Of a stretch of 64,000 nucleotides of DNA, positions 9,542-17,532 are shown piece after piece (the stretch's first letter is position 1; each line of letters begins with the position of its first letter). Made by a program: the position numbers and the translations under genes. The notes under the pieces are model-generated. The model saw only the letters and a list, made by a program, of their open reading frames with translations, had not been told where the DNA came from and ran no database searches. The stretch is from Algibacter mikhailovii (lineage in GTDB: Bacteria; Bacteroidota; Bacteroidia; Flavobacteriales; Flavobacteriaceae), in the NCBI RefSeq assembly GCF_014651495.1, contig NZ_BMWZ01000004.1, forward strand, positions 1-64,000. The letters are read 5' to 3'.

Positions 9542-9577
9542 AAAAAAAAGACCTTCTTAATTAAGAAGGTCTTTTTT
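9542..9577. terminator. Bidirectional intrinsic terminator
   Basis: A perfect 26-nt inverted repeat (9548-9573, AAGACCTTCTTAA and its complement) is flanked by A and T runs. It lies between the convergent broken lipoprotein gene and the Spy/CpxP-like gene. Confidence 0.85.
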
Positions 9578-9596
9578 ATCCGTTATGTATTATTCT

Positions 9597-10058
9597 TTAT
9601 TCTGTTTTAATTAACGGAATATCTAAAGCTAATTCAGCATTAATTAAATCATCAATTTTATTAATGGCTTGTAAAAATTTAGCTGACTCAGTAGCTGGTA
9701 CTACTTTCTTAATTTTTTTGTAATATTTCTTTTTTAGCTTTAAATCTTCTTGCTTATATGCAAAATACTGATTGACTAATTCATTGGCCTTATCATCAGT
9801 TAGATTCTCATAATTTTTAGCATAATCCTTAATTAAAGCAATTCTTTTGTTTTGAACATTATAATTCTGAGTTTCAAATTCGTTATACAAATCCCAAAAT
9901 GGAGCACTTTGAGCTTCGGTTAAATTCATAACGCCAGCAATGGCTGCTTTGGTTTCGGTTTTTAACACTGAACGTGTTAATTCAATATACTCATTTGATT
10001 GTGCAAAGCTTGCTATACTCAATATTAGTGCAGCAAAAATTAGTAGTGATTTTTTCAT
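9597..10058 (-). CDS. Secreted Spy/CpxP-like helical protein, paralog A
   Basis: This 153-residue protein has a signal peptide (MKKSLLIFAALILSIASFAQ) followed by an all-helical, charged region. Two LT-x-x motifs, MNLTEAQSAPFW and NLTDDKANEL, resemble the LTxxQ repeats of periplasmic Spy/CpxP chaperones, and a conserved run KQEDLKLKKKYYKKIKK is present. It is clearly paralogous to the gene at 14325-14780, with the same length, signal and end (DDLINAELALDIPLI). Role as an envelope chaperone or stress sensor is inferred from the LTxxQ-like motifs. It has its own terminator on the 3' side. Confidence 0.65.
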   Translation of the reverse strand: MKKSLLIFAALILSIASFAQSNEYIELTRSVLKTETKAAIAGVMNLTEAQSAPFWDLYNEFETQNYNVQNKRIALIKDYAKNYENLTDDKANELVNQYFAYKQEDLKLKKKYYKKIKKVVPATESAKFLQAINKIDDLINAELALDIPLIKTE

Positions 10059-10416
10059 TTAAATGGATTTTATAATTTTTTATAAATATAGTTCAGGAAA
10101 TATCCTACTACAAAAAAAAGTCACATTATTTTAAAGAAAAACGGCACTTTAAAACACTTATATACGCTCATTTAAAGAGCCTTTCCGCTAGAATATTTAA
10201 TGTAAATTGATAAGAATATTAAGCCCTATTTTTATAAAGAACCATTATTTAGAGAGTAGTAAATATAACTTGGAACTAAACCATATATACCCCAAGTTCT
10301 TTTATCTTTACAAAATAGTCACTTACTTTGGCATTCTTTTTGACTATCAAACTTGGGTTCAAATAATTAAAGAATAACCGACCTTTCCATTTAAATAGAT
10401 TTTAAAATTAAGGATT
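10059..10416. other. Intergenic region between divergent secreted-protein genes
   Basis: A 358-nt noncoding stretch. It holds an inverted repeat AACTTGG/CCAAGTT (10267-10273 and 10292-10298, loop 18 nt) and a third AACTTGG at 10350-10356. A TATCTTTA box lies near 10313 (plus) and a TATATTTA box faces the minus-strand gene. No ORF and no copy of the small RNA family is seen. Confidence 0.4.
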
Positions 10417-11517
10417 ATGAAAAAAATATATTTATCAATATTACTCGTTACCATAAGTACTCTAAGTTCGGTTTGTTTTGCACAATCTGAGAATGACACG
10501 CCTTTATTAGGATTGCCTGGTGATGATTTAGATCTTTACGCCGTATTAGACCTTTTTCAGAAATCAAAAACTATTGAAGACTTTGAAAAATCTTTAAATA
10601 ATACAGCAGATGGTATAGTTAATTTAGATTTAAATAATGATGGCAATGTTGATTTCATCAAAGTGGTCACAGAACAGGATGGCAATAATTTCTTGTTTAT
10701 TCTTCAAGATCCTATCAATGAAAAAGAAACTCAAGACGTCGCCGTTATTTCAGTAGCCAAGGATGATGATGGAAAAGTTTATTTGCAAATCATTGGTGAT
10801 GAAGCTTTATATGGTAAAGATTATGTTGTAGAACCGCGCACAGAGCCTACTGCATCTGTAACGCCTAATCCGGCATATACCGGTAAAGAACCAGTTACGG
10901 TAAATGTAGAGGCAAATACTGAAGTTATTGTGGTTGAAGCAGCTCCTGTAGTGCAATATGTATATTCTCCAGCATATGTACCATATTACCCCGCTTATTA
11001 CTATGGGTTTTACCCACCTTATTGGCGACCTATAGCAGTCATGAGTATTGCTATTTATAGACATAACCATTGGTATCATCACCATCATTATCACGGCGGT
11101 TATGGTCACAGGTCTGTTCATGTGCACCATCACCACCACTATAACAATTATAATAGAAACAGCAGACGCGCTTCGACTACGGTAAACAATAATATCCAAA
11201 ACGGAAACTTTAAGACTGCTGGGCAGAGAGGAGCAAAACCGGTAACTACTCAAAACGGAGGAGGTTCTAACCGAGCATCAAACGGTAATCGCGCTTCTAC
11301 GCAAACTGCAAAATCACAAGCAGGACGTACTTCAAATAATGTAGGCTCATCTAACAGAGCGACAAATAATAGGTCGACCGCTCCCAGCACGACCCAAAGA
11401 TCAACATCACCTAGTACATCAAATAGATCATCGGCATCTAGGTCTATGGGGGCATACCCATCTTCTAGCGCAGGGCGTTCTTTTGGTGGTAGAATGGGAG
11501 GCGGAAGAAGAAGATAA
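10417..11517 (+). CDS. Secreted protein with acidic N-terminal domain, His-rich segment and basic low-complexity tail
   Basis: This 366-residue protein has a signal peptide ending VCFAQ. Residues about 25-175 form a compact acidic domain with a calcium-loop-like DLNNDGNVDF (71-80). A Tyr/Pro-rich stretch follows (about 180-205), then a segment extremely rich in His (about 216-241, HHHH and HHHHH runs), then an Asn/Ser/Thr/Arg tail ending GGRMGGGRRR. The family was not recognised. The His cluster suggests metal binding and the basic tail suggests contact with a polyanion or the envelope; both are inference. A strong terminator follows. It starts ATG followed by seven A, the pattern complementary to the small RNA linker described below. 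Confidence 0.75.
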   Translation: MKKIYLSILLVTISTLSSVCFAQSENDTPLLGLPGDDLDLYAVLDLFQKSKTIEDFEKSLNNTADGIVNLDLNNDGNVDFIKVVTEQDGNNFLFILQDPINEKETQDVAVISVAKDDDGKVYLQIIGDEALYGKDYVVEPRTEPTASVTPNPAYTGKEPVTVNVEANTEVIVVEAAPVVQYVYSPAYVPYYPAYYYGFYPPYWRPIAVMSIAIYRHNHWYHHHHYHGGYGHRSVHVHHHHHYNNYNRNSRRASTTVNNNIQNGNFKTAGQRGAKPVTTQNGGGSNRASNGNRASTQTAKSQAGRTSNNVGSSNRATNNRSTAPSTTQRSTSPSTSNRSSASRSMGAYPSSSAGRSFGGRMGGGRRR

Positions 11518-11540
11518 TGTATTCAAATAACGCTCCTAAA

Positions 11541-11590
11541 TAAAAAAAATAAGGTTCTTTCAATGGAAAGAACCTTATTTTTTTTATTTA
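11541..11590. terminator. Bidirectional intrinsic terminator
   Basis: Long perfect stem AAATAAGGTTCTTTC / GAAAGAACCTTATTT (11547-11561, 11566-11580) with loop AATG and A/T runs on both sides, serving the His-rich gene and the convergent NTF2-like gene. Confidence 0.9.
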
Positions 11591-11602
11591 GACTTTACAC
11601 CT

Positions 11603-12085
11603 TTATTCTAAAGGTAAATCAGAGGCACTCATGTCTCTTAAACAAACATACTGACCATTTCTTTTTTCGAAAAAACTCATATAATTACCCGTATTAATGG
11701 CTGTATTGGTGCTATCAACCACAGTATAATAACCAATTTCTAACACCTGCAATCCATCGTTTGAAGGGAACACTTCAGTGGTTGTAAAGGATATTTTATT
11801 CCTATTTGATTGTAAATCTAGTTTTAAAAACTCCAAGCGCTCTGCCTTATTTCTTATAGGCTTATGGTTTTGATAAAAGGTTATGGCATCATCTGCATAA
11901 TACCCTATCTTTTTAATTTCACCACTATTATAAATGGCTGCATATTCATTCTCTCGATCTTGAATATCCCTTTTTATTTGGTCTTTATCAATTACCGTTG
12001 CTGCTGACTTTGAATCCATATTGCATGATCCCATCAATAAAAGTAGACCTGTACATGCAATGCCTTTTAAAAACATGTTCTTCAT
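11603..12085 (-). CDS. NTF2-like (DUF4440/SnoaL-type) lipoprotein
   Basis: This 160-residue protein has a lipoprotein signal (LLLLMGSCNMD, lipid-modified Cys at about residue 21). The body follows the DUF4440/SnoaL cone-fold pattern: an N-terminal helix with ENEYAAIYNSGEIKKIGYYADDAITFYQNHKPI, then strands TTTEVFPSNDGLQVLEIGYY and TGNYMSFFEKRNGQYVCLRDM. Such domains bind small ligands or act as scaffolds; no catalytic residues can be assigned. Promoter elements are not obvious. Its upstream region is shared with small RNA copy 1 on the other strand. Confidence 0.75.
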   Translation of the reverse strand: MKNMFLKGIACTGLLLLMGSCNMDSKSAATVIDKDQIKRDIQDRENEYAAIYNSGEIKKIGYYADDAITFYQNHKPIRNKAERLEFLKLDLQSNRNKISFTTTEVFPSNDGLQVLEIGYYTVVDSTNTAINTGNYMSFFEKRNGQYVCLRDMSASDLPLE

Positions 12086-12238
12086 AATTAACGCTTATTA
12101 AAGTAATTGAATATTTTATTAATATCAAATGTAATACAAAAACAACAATTATAAGATTATCTCATATATCATGTTTAAATGTTTTGACACTAAGTTTAAT
12201 GGATTCTGTCATATTTGAATATTACATATGCGCTTTTA

Positions 12239-12311
12239 GACGTTTCACCTCATATTTTAGAGGTTTCAAAGCTATTTATCTCAAAGTACACTAATCTGAG
12301 ATGTAAATTTG
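12239..12311 (+). promoter_or_regulatory. Operator plus promoter of small RNA copy 1
   Basis: Direct repeats GACGTTTCA (12239-12247) and GAGGTTTCA (12260-12268), start to start 21 bp, are followed by a weakly conserved block CTATTTATCTCAAA and the -7 box TAAATTTG (12304-12311), exactly 44 bp after the second repeat start. No TTTG -33 element is visible. Confidence 0.75.
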
Positions 12312-12316
12312 AATAG

Positions 12317-12460
12317 AGATAAAAACAAATAATATAGTTTATATAACATGTCGAGTACTTAACTCGTAAAACATAAGATAGAGTAAATATTTTTCATATG
12401 GTTAGTTTGGTTAGTTTAGAAACCGCTCAGCAATCTCAAAAGGCTGAGTGGTGTTTTTTT
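12317..12460 (+). ncRNA. Small RNA family, copy 1
   Basis: Predicted transcript of about 144 nt. It has a 5' hairpin CGAGT/ACTCG (12352-12366), then the family linker with TTTTTCATATGGTTAG repeated as GGTTAGTTTGGTTAGTTT (about 12393-12419), and a terminator stem CCGCTCAGC/GCTGAGTGG (12423-12451, one G-U pair) ending in T-rich sequence. The start is estimated from the -7 box. It lies between the NTF2-like lipoprotein gene and the phosphatase gene and has its own promoter and terminator, so it is not a leader of the phosphatase. Confidence 0.75.
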
Positions 12461-12572
12461 GAGTAAAGTAAAAAAGAAAAACAGGACAGTATTGTTTTAC
12501 TTTTTATATACTTTTCACTTTTAAATAATTTAAGGTAAAAACAAAGTTAAAACACAATTTAATACTACTAAG

Positions 12573-13220
12573 ATGACCTATAAAGCTGTAATATTTGACC
12601 TAGATGGTACACTTGTAAATTCAATTGAAGACATTGCAGATGCAATGAATACAGTACTTCAAACATATAACTTCCCTACACATGACTATGACACTTATAA
12701 AACATTTGTTGGCAGCGGCGTAAAGAGTTTGGTTATTAAATCCTTACCAGAAGGTGAACGCCAAGACAATCAGGTTAAGAACTGCCATACTGCTATGATG
12801 AACATATATAAAAACCAATGTACCAATAAAACAAAACCGTATGATGGTATTGTAGAACTATTGGATGCGTTAAAGTCAACAGATCTTAAAATGAGTATCC
12901 TATCTAACAAAGCAGACGCACTAACAAAAAAAGTAGTCTCCACCCTATTTTCAGATTATTTCAATCCTGTTTTAGGATTAAAAATTGAAGCTCATAAAAA
13001 ACCAAACCCTATTGTTGCTCTTGAAATATGTGCCACATTAGGCCTTGATCCTGAACAAGTCATCTATGTTGGCGATACAGGCATTGATATAAAAACTGCC
13101 AAAAATGCAAACATGATGGCTGTAGGCGTGTCTTGGGGCTTTAGAAATAAAGAAGAACTTATTGAAAATGGAGCCAATCATATATTAGAAAAACCATTGG
13201 ATCTAATGGCTATTTTATAG
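12573..13220 (+). CDS. gph: HAD hydrolase, phosphoglycolate phosphatase-like
   Basis: This is a cytoplasmic phosphatase of 215 residues in the HAD-IA/Gph group. Motif I is FDLDGT with nucleophile D9 and acid/base D11, motif II is ILSNKAD, the catalytic Lys lies in KIEAHKKPNP, and motif IV is VGDTGIDIKTAKNA. A cap domain sits between about 15 and 85. Length and motifs are complete. Hydrolysis of 2-phosphoglycolate is the family's best-known role, but related enzymes act on other sugar phosphates, so the gene name is tentative. It is flanked by small RNA copies 1 and 2. Confidence 0.85.
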   Translation: MTYKAVIFDLDGTLVNSIEDIADAMNTVLQTYNFPTHDYDTYKTFVGSGVKSLVIKSLPEGERQDNQVKNCHTAMMNIYKNQCTNKTKPYDGIVELLDALKSTDLKMSILSNKADALTKKVVSTLFSDYFNPVLGLKIEAHKKPNPIVALEICATLGLDPEQVIYVGDTGIDIKTAKNANMMAVGVSWGFRNKEELIENGANHILEKPLDLMAIL

Positions 13221-13243
13221 CATGTGACTCAACTTATAAAAAA

Positions 13244-13316
13244 GTTATTTCAATTTGTTATTTAGTCGTTTCACTTGTTTTAGTTGCTAAAAAAAGTGCT
13301 CAGCAAAGTAAATTTG
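13244..13316 (+). promoter_or_regulatory. Operator plus promoter of small RNA copy 2
   Basis: Direct repeats GTTATTTCA (13244-13252) and GTCGTTTCA (13265-13273), 21 bp apart, precede the -7 box TAAATTTG (13309-13316), 44 bp after the second repeat start. Spacing is identical to copy 1. Confidence 0.75.
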
Positions 13317-13321
13317 AATAG

Positions 13322-13457
13322 AATAAAAAACAGATAGTTACTTTTAAAAAGAGAAGTTCACTCTATAAAACAAGATAAAATAGTAGGTTTTCATATGGTT
13401 AGTTTGGTTAGTTTAAAAACCGCTCTGTCATCTCAAAAAGACAGAGCGGTTTTTTTT
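13322..13457 (+). ncRNA. Small RNA family, copy 2
   Basis: About 136 nt. It has a 5' hairpin AGAG/CTCT, the conserved TTTTCATATGGTTAGTTTGG linker, and a perfect 10-bp terminator stem CCGCTCTGTC/GACAGAGCGG (13420-13449) followed by eight T. It lies between gph and the convergent GNAT gene, and the stem may also end the GNAT transcript. Confidence 0.8.
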
Positions 13458-13484
13458 GCTTAAAATATGCATTGCACAATAAAC

Positions 13485-13913
13485 CTATTCAAGGGTTAAC
13501 CTATAAACGTTTGTCTCGCGCTTTACAAAACCTAACTTTTGATATAATTTATTGGCAGCTACCCGCTCTGGACTAGAAGTTAAATTAATACTGCTAATAT
13601 TTTTTTTAGCAACATAATTAATAGCATACAACATTAATGCTTTTCCAAGTCCCTTGCCTCTGGCAGCATTATCAACAACAACATCTTCTACCCATACTTT
13701 ATTACCGGTTGGTATTTTATTAAATACTAATGTAAATGTCCCTAAAATTTGCTTGTCCTCTTGAGCGACAAATAATACCGATGTTTCAGAGTTTACAATA
13801 GCTTGAAGATCTTCTTTTGAAGGCACCTTACAACTAGAGGATAATTGAGGAATTAAATTTTCAAAAGACTGAGCAATATCATCAGTTACCGTAGTTAGCT
13901 TATATATTTCCAT
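13485..13913 (-). CDS. GNAT family N-acetyltransferase
   Basis: This soluble acyl-CoA-dependent acetyltransferase has about 142 residues. The start MEIYKLTTV at 13913 is preferred over an in-frame ATG at 13949, because alignable GNAT sequence begins here. The acetyl-CoA loop is in VVDNAARGKGLGKALM (R/Q-x-x-G-x-G/A pattern), preceded by strand KVWVEDVVV, and followed by NLTSSPERVAANKLYQKLGFV, the usual C-terminal motif. The substrate is unknown. It is convergent with small RNA copy 2. Confidence 0.88.
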   Translation of the reverse strand: MEIYKLTTVTDDIAQSFENLIPQLSSSCKVPSKEDLQAIVNSETSVLFVAQEDKQILGTFTLVFNKIPTGNKVWVEDVVVDNAARGKGLGKALMLYAINYVAKKNISSINLTSSPERVAANKLYQKLGFVKRETNVYRLTLE

Positions 13914-14050
13914 AATTACAAAATTAACTGTTCTTGTTATGCTTTTCACTGTAGGTCAAAATACTGACCTAATTTAAGCATTAAATACTCATTCTAAAAT
14001 GACTTTTTTATATTCAAATACTAAGGTCAATTAATTCAATATCCCTTTGG

Positions 14051-14123
14051 GCAGCTTCAAACCAATATAATGCCGTTTCGCATGAAAAGTATCTCATACT
14101 TTTTGAATCCCAACGTATATTTG
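14051..14123 (+). promoter_or_regulatory. Operator plus promoter of small RNA copy 3
   Basis: Direct repeats GCAGCTTCA (14051-14059) and GCCGTTTCG (14072-14080), 21 bp apart, precede the -7 box TATATTTG (14116-14123), again 44 bp downstream of the second repeat start. Confidence 0.7.
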
Positions 14124-14128
14124 AGTAG

Positions 14129-14251
14129 AAATAATAAATTATACAGAGATGCTAAACTCTTAAAAATTAGATCTTAAGTAAAAGTTTTTTTCATATGGTT
14201 AGTTTGGTTAGTTGAAACCGCTCCGTCCCTCAAAGACCGAGCGGTTTTTTT
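14129..14251 (+). ncRNA. Small RNA family, copy 3
   Basis: The shortest copy, about 123 nt. It has a 5' hairpin AGAG/CTCT, the linker AAGTTTTTTTCATATGG followed by GTTAGTTTGGTTAGTT, and a terminator stem starting CCGCTC (14218) and ending GAGCGG (14244) with one mismatch at the seventh pair, then seven T. It lies between two minus-strand genes. Confidence 0.75.
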
Positions 14252-14260
14252 ATTTAAGTC

Positions 14261-14299
14261 AAAAAAAAAAAGACCTTTTTAATAAATAAAGGTCTTTTG
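14261..14299. terminator. Terminator of the second Spy/CpxP-like gene
   Basis: Stem AAAAGACCTTT / AAAGGTCTTTT with a short AT loop, oriented to end the minus-strand gene at 14325. It lies directly after the end of small RNA copy 3. Confidence 0.8.
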
Positions 14300-14324
14300 T
14301 TATTTTGAATTATGCTAGTTGTAT

Positions 14325-14780
14325 CTATTCAATTAATGGAATTTCTGTAGCTAGCTCTGCATTAACCAAATCATCAATTTTATTCACAGCCTGAATAAAT
14401 TTTGCGGCTTCAGTGGCAGGAATAATCTTCTTCATTTTCTTGTAATATTTCTTCTTAAGTTTTAAATCTTCCATTTTAAAATCAAAGGCTTGATTTATAA
14501 GTTCATCAGCTTTCTCATCAGTCAAGTTCTCATAATTTTCGGCATATTCTTTAATTATGGCAATTCTTTTATCCTTTACAAAATAACTAAAATCCTCATA
14601 TTCATTAACTAAAAGCCAAAATTCTTCCTTCTGAGAGTCATCTAATTCCACAATTTCAGCAATGGCTTCTTTAGTGTCTTTTTCTAATATGGCTCTAGCC
14701 ATTTCAATGTATTCATTGGTTTGTGCATAATTGGTAATCCCAACAAATAGAAAGCTAACAAGTAATAATAATTTCTTCAT
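14325..14780 (-). CDS. Secreted Spy/CpxP-like helical protein, paralog B
   Basis: This 151-residue paralog of the protein at 9597-10058 has a signal peptide MKKLLLLVSFLFVGITNYAQ. A helical body contains ELDDSQKEEFW (degenerate LTxxQ), NLTDEKADEL and the shared basic run MEDLKLKKKYYKKMKK, and ends NAELATEIPLIE. Conservation is strongest in the C-terminal half. A promoter-like TATCTTTA lies about 35 nt upstream. Being inside the small RNA array, with a relative just outside it, makes a joint envelope-stress role plausible, but this is inference. Confidence 0.65.
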   Translation of the reverse strand: MKKLLLLVSFLFVGITNYAQTNEYIEMARAILEKDTKEAIAEIVELDDSQKEEFWLLVNEYEDFSYFVKDKRIAIIKEYAENYENLTDEKADELINQAFDFKMEDLKLKKKYYKKMKKIIPATEAAKFIQAVNKIDDLVNAELATEIPLIE

Positions 14781-14925
14781 TATAAAAGGTTTTAATTAAG
14801 TCAATAAAGATAGTAAAACGAAATAAAATATTTCAATATAATCACATAGGAATATGGACAAATTTCGAATAACTAATCATGCATGACAATAACAATTTGG
14901 ACTTCATATATCAGATATGCTTTAG

Positions 14926-14998
14926 GTCATTTCACATGGTAATTAAGTCGTTTCAATCTATTTCACTCAAAATAACTTTCAAACCAGGAGTATATTTG
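14926..14998 (+). promoter_or_regulatory. Operator plus promoter of small RNA copy 4
   Basis: The best operator of the set: GTCATTTCA (14926-14934) and GTCGTTTCA (14947-14955), 21 bp apart, with a further TTTCA one helical turn on (14961). The -7 box TATATTTG is at 14991-14998, 44 bp after the second repeat start. Confidence 0.8.
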
Positions 14999-15003
14999 AA
15001 TAG

Positions 15004-15146
15004 AAATAAAAAGCACAATATAAAAAGTCAATTTAAAAGAGAGCCTTAACTCTATAACACAAGAGATAAAATAGTAAGTTTTTCATATGGTTAGTTTGGT
15101 TAGTTTAAAAACCGCTCTGTTATCTCAAAAAACAGAGCGGTTTTTT
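15004..15146 (+). ncRNA. Small RNA family, copy 4
   Basis: About 143 nt. It has a 5' hairpin AGAG/CTCT, then GATAAAATAGTAAG, the TTTTTCATATGGTTAG linker, and a perfect 10-bp terminator stem CCGCTCTGTT/AACAGAGCGG (15112-15140) followed by six T. Compared with copy 2, the tenth base pair changes from C-G to T-A on both sides, a compensatory change. Confidence 0.8.
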
Positions 15147-15247
15147 ATTAAAGTATTGTTATCATTTATTATAATTACACCTCTTTTGTCCTAACTCAAC
15201 CTAATCACTTTTGCACAAACCATACGAATTCATTAACTTGATGATAT

Positions 15248-16309
15248 ATGAAACAAAACACTGTAATATCAAGTTATTTCAAATGCACCTTTTTAGCTTT
15301 AAGTATTTTACTAGCTTCGTGTAAACGAAATTTCAATACCTTAAAAGAGCAGCCCAATACCTATGCCCTTTCAACAGAACAAGATTTAAGAAATAGTACG
15401 TATAGTAAAAAGATTGATAGCTTTTATGAAGGTGGCAAATCAGGTTTTTTCAATGGCGCTGATAATGTACCTATATACTATAAAATTTTTGAGCAGGCCA
15501 ATACGGAAAAAGCTATAGTTATAGCCTCTGGTAGAACGGAAGCTGCCATAAAATATAAAGAACTCATTTTTGATCTTTATAAAAACGGGTATTCCATATA
15601 CATTCATGATCACCGGGGACAAGGTCTATCTGGAAGAATGACCGAAGATCTACAAATGGGCTATATTGACTCGTTTCAATTTTATGTTGACGATATGAAG
15701 TTATTCTATAATCAATATGTCAAACATAATAACTATTCCAAAATCTACCTCCTAGCCCACTCGATGGGTGGAGCAATAGGCATGACCTATTTGGAACAAT
15801 TCCCTAATGATTTTGATGCAGCAGCCTTTTCTTCACCCATGTTAGGTTTAATGCCGCCCATATGTGGTATTGTAAAAATACTTAACACAGATAAACCTAA
15901 ATATGCCATAGGCGAATCGGCTTATAAGGATGATAAAACCTTGTTTGAAGGTAATACGCTAACAACTTCAGAAATACGATATGATAGAATGGTTGACGCT
16001 TTTGCTAAAGTACCGCAAGCCGCCCTTGGCGGTGCCACCTACCAATGGGTATATAAATCCTGTCAGCAATTTAAATACCTATTTAGTAATATTGAAAAAA
16101 TTAAAACCCCGTTTATAATTTTTTCGGCAGAACATGAGAAAATCGTCTATCCCTATGCCCATCAAGAGTTTATAACTGAAGCAAAAAAACTAGGTAAAAA
16201 TTGTTTAGCCTATGAAATTGAAAATGCGAATCACGAGTTATTCATAGAAAAAGATGAACCGCGCATTGAGACCATCAATGAAACTTTGAACTTTTATTCC
16301 AAGTATTAA
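15248..16309 (+). CDS. Alpha/beta hydrolase lipoprotein (PldB-like lysophospholipase/monoacylglycerol lipase)
   Basis: This is a predicted envelope lipid esterase of 353 residues. The N-terminus carries a lipobox LLASCKRN (Cys about residue 25). The hydrolase fold shows an oxyanion region VIASGRTEAA, the HDHRGQGLSG motif, nucleophile elbow AHSMGG, acid in IIFSAEHEKIV and the catalytic His in NANHELF, so the triad appears complete. These are the marks of the PldB/COG2267 group. Exact substrate is uncertain. It begins about 100 nt after small RNA copy 4, whose terminator separates the two. Confidence 0.85.
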   Translation: MKQNTVISSYFKCTFLALSILLASCKRNFNTLKEQPNTYALSTEQDLRNSTYSKKIDSFYEGGKSGFFNGADNVPIYYKIFEQANTEKAIVIASGRTEAAIKYKELIFDLYKNGYSIYIHDHRGQGLSGRMTEDLQMGYIDSFQFYVDDMKLFYNQYVKHNNYSKIYLLAHSMGGAIGMTYLEQFPNDFDAAAFSSPMLGLMPPICGIVKILNTDKPKYAIGESAYKDDKTLFEGNTLTTSEIRYDRMVDAFAKVPQAALGGATYQWVYKSCQQFKYLFSNIEKIKTPFIIFSAEHEKIVYPYAHQEFITEAKKLGKNCLAYEIENANHELFIEKDEPRIETINETLNFYSKY

Positions 16310-16434
16310 AGTTAGGGTTAGACTCTATGTCATTTTCCTTGGCTATGGCAATCCTGTGAAATAGAAAGCCTTCATCAAATACCAACAGAAGTTTAAATTG
16401 ATATAGACCAACGCCTAATAACTATTGGAATCTA

Positions 16435-16860
16435 TTATAAGTCAATTGTTAAAGTAAGATTTTTATCTCGTAGCTCGAACTTGGCATTTTTCCATTTTGG
16501 AGGCCCCATAAAACCTCTCGCATTGTTAGAACAGCCGTAAGACTCATTTGGAATACCAAAACTATTTGTATCCAATTGACCATTATCATTTTCGTCATGA
16601 AAAACAGAAATAGCATATGTACCAACAGGTACATTTTTAAAAATAGTGCTACTGGTATTTTTCGATATTAGTTCGATTTCGCCTCTAACCTCTTTTTTCA
16701 AAAAATCATCTTCATTATCATGTAATCCAAAAAACATTTTTCCCTTATCACTCTCAGCATTTTTAACTATAACTTTAATATCAAAAGTTTTTGCTTCCTG
16801 CTTTTCATTGAGTGCTACTAAAAACATAAATAACACTGTAATTTTAATAAATAAATTCAT
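16435..16860 (-). CDS. DUF2141 exported protein
   Basis: This 141-residue protein has a signal peptide (about 1-23) and a DUF2141 beta-sandwich. The pattern includes IKVIVKNAESDKGKMFFGL, the FKNVPVGTYAISVFHDENDN turn typical of the family, and GIPNESYGCSNNARGFMGPP. The HDENDNG acidic turn may bind calcium. Function of the family is unknown. It is encoded alone and faces the lipase gene. Confidence 0.85.
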   Translation of the reverse strand: MNLFIKITVLFMFLVALNEKQEAKTFDIKVIVKNAESDKGKMFFGLHDNEDDFLKKEVRGEIELISKNTSSTIFKNVPVGTYAISVFHDENDNGQLDTNSFGIPNESYGCSNNARGFMGPPKWKNAKFELRDKNLTLTIDL

Positions 16861-17189
16861 AGTTTTTGTTGTAGTTTTCTACAAGGATAAAAGTAATTAA
16901 ATTATTGGTAAAACGGCATAAACTTGAATATTGCATTCATAAAAAGACGCATTACTTCTACTCATGGCATTAATGCAATAACATCGAATTTATTTGTCAA
17001 TTTTAAAGCGTTTCAATTTTTACTTGCCCATGTAAACTTTTGTAAAATCAATTCATTTAAGTTGCACAAAAATCAACTAATCAATTCACATACAACACAT
17101 TGAATTCCTTGTCTAATCAAAACTAAGTCAAAAAGACAACCATTCCCTGGTTTCGTTTAGCTGGTCAAAAACCATTCATCTACAGTAAA
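16861..17189. other. Noncoding sequence before small RNA copy 5
   Basis: No ORF was recognised. A single GCGTTTCA near 17008 resembles the small RNA operator half-site, but it has no partner or -7 box at the family spacing. Confidence 0.3.
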
Positions 17190-17262
17190 GCGCGTTTTAA
17201 CTACACTTCAAGGTGCATCAACTAATTTTACCTCTGCTTACCACTTATCAGTAGTAAATTAG
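17190..17262 (+). promoter_or_regulatory. Degenerate operator/promoter of small RNA copy 5
   Basis: At the family spacing there are only weak matches: GCGCGTTTT (17190-17198), GGTGCATCA near 17212-17220 and TAAATTAG (17255-17262) in place of TAnnTTTG. The control region seems decayed or altered. Confidence 0.35.
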
Positions 17263-17267
17263 CTGTA

Positions 17268-17404
17268 TGATAAAAAGAAATGATTAGAAAAGTAAAAATA
17301 TTTAAAAAGAACGCCTAAAATTAATAAGGGATTAATTTTAGAAAGTTTGGTTGGTTTGTTAGTTTGAAATTGCTCAGTATTCTTAAATACTGAGCTTTTT
17401 TTTT
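17268..17404 (+). ncRNA. Small RNA family, divergent copy 5
   Basis: It keeps the family plan but not its details. The 5' hairpin is a perfect 11-bp stem CTAAAATTAAT/ATTAATTTTAG (17315-17341, loop AAGGG). The linker is AGTTTGGTTGGTTTGTTAG without CATATGG. The terminator stem is GCTCAGTAT/ATACTGAGC (17372-17395) followed by nine T. The distance from the expected -7 position to the stem (about 115 nt) agrees with the other copies (102-121 nt). It may be a decaying or specialised member. Confidence 0.55.
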
Positions 17405-17532
17405 AGTAAAGTTTTCTACCCTGAACAAGTCACCTAATAGCATCATAATATTTCGTTCATCTAGAAGTAAACTATTGACTTCCAAGTCCAAAATCTGTAA
17501 ATTAGCAGGACTTGCATTAAATAAAACATATT

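Noticed and set aside
10807-11253. Long antisense open frame inside the His-rich protein gene
   Set aside because: It arises from the low-complexity His/Tyr codons of the real gene, has no start context and resembles no protein.
12402-12470. Tiny ORF starting in the CATATGG of the sRNA linker (MVSLVSL...), readable through the terminator in copies 1, 2 and 4
   Set aside because: Copies 3 and 7 stop after six codons, copy 6 has ATA instead of ATG, copy 5 lacks it, third codon positions are as conserved as the others, and no ribosome site precedes it. Constraint is on RNA, not protein.
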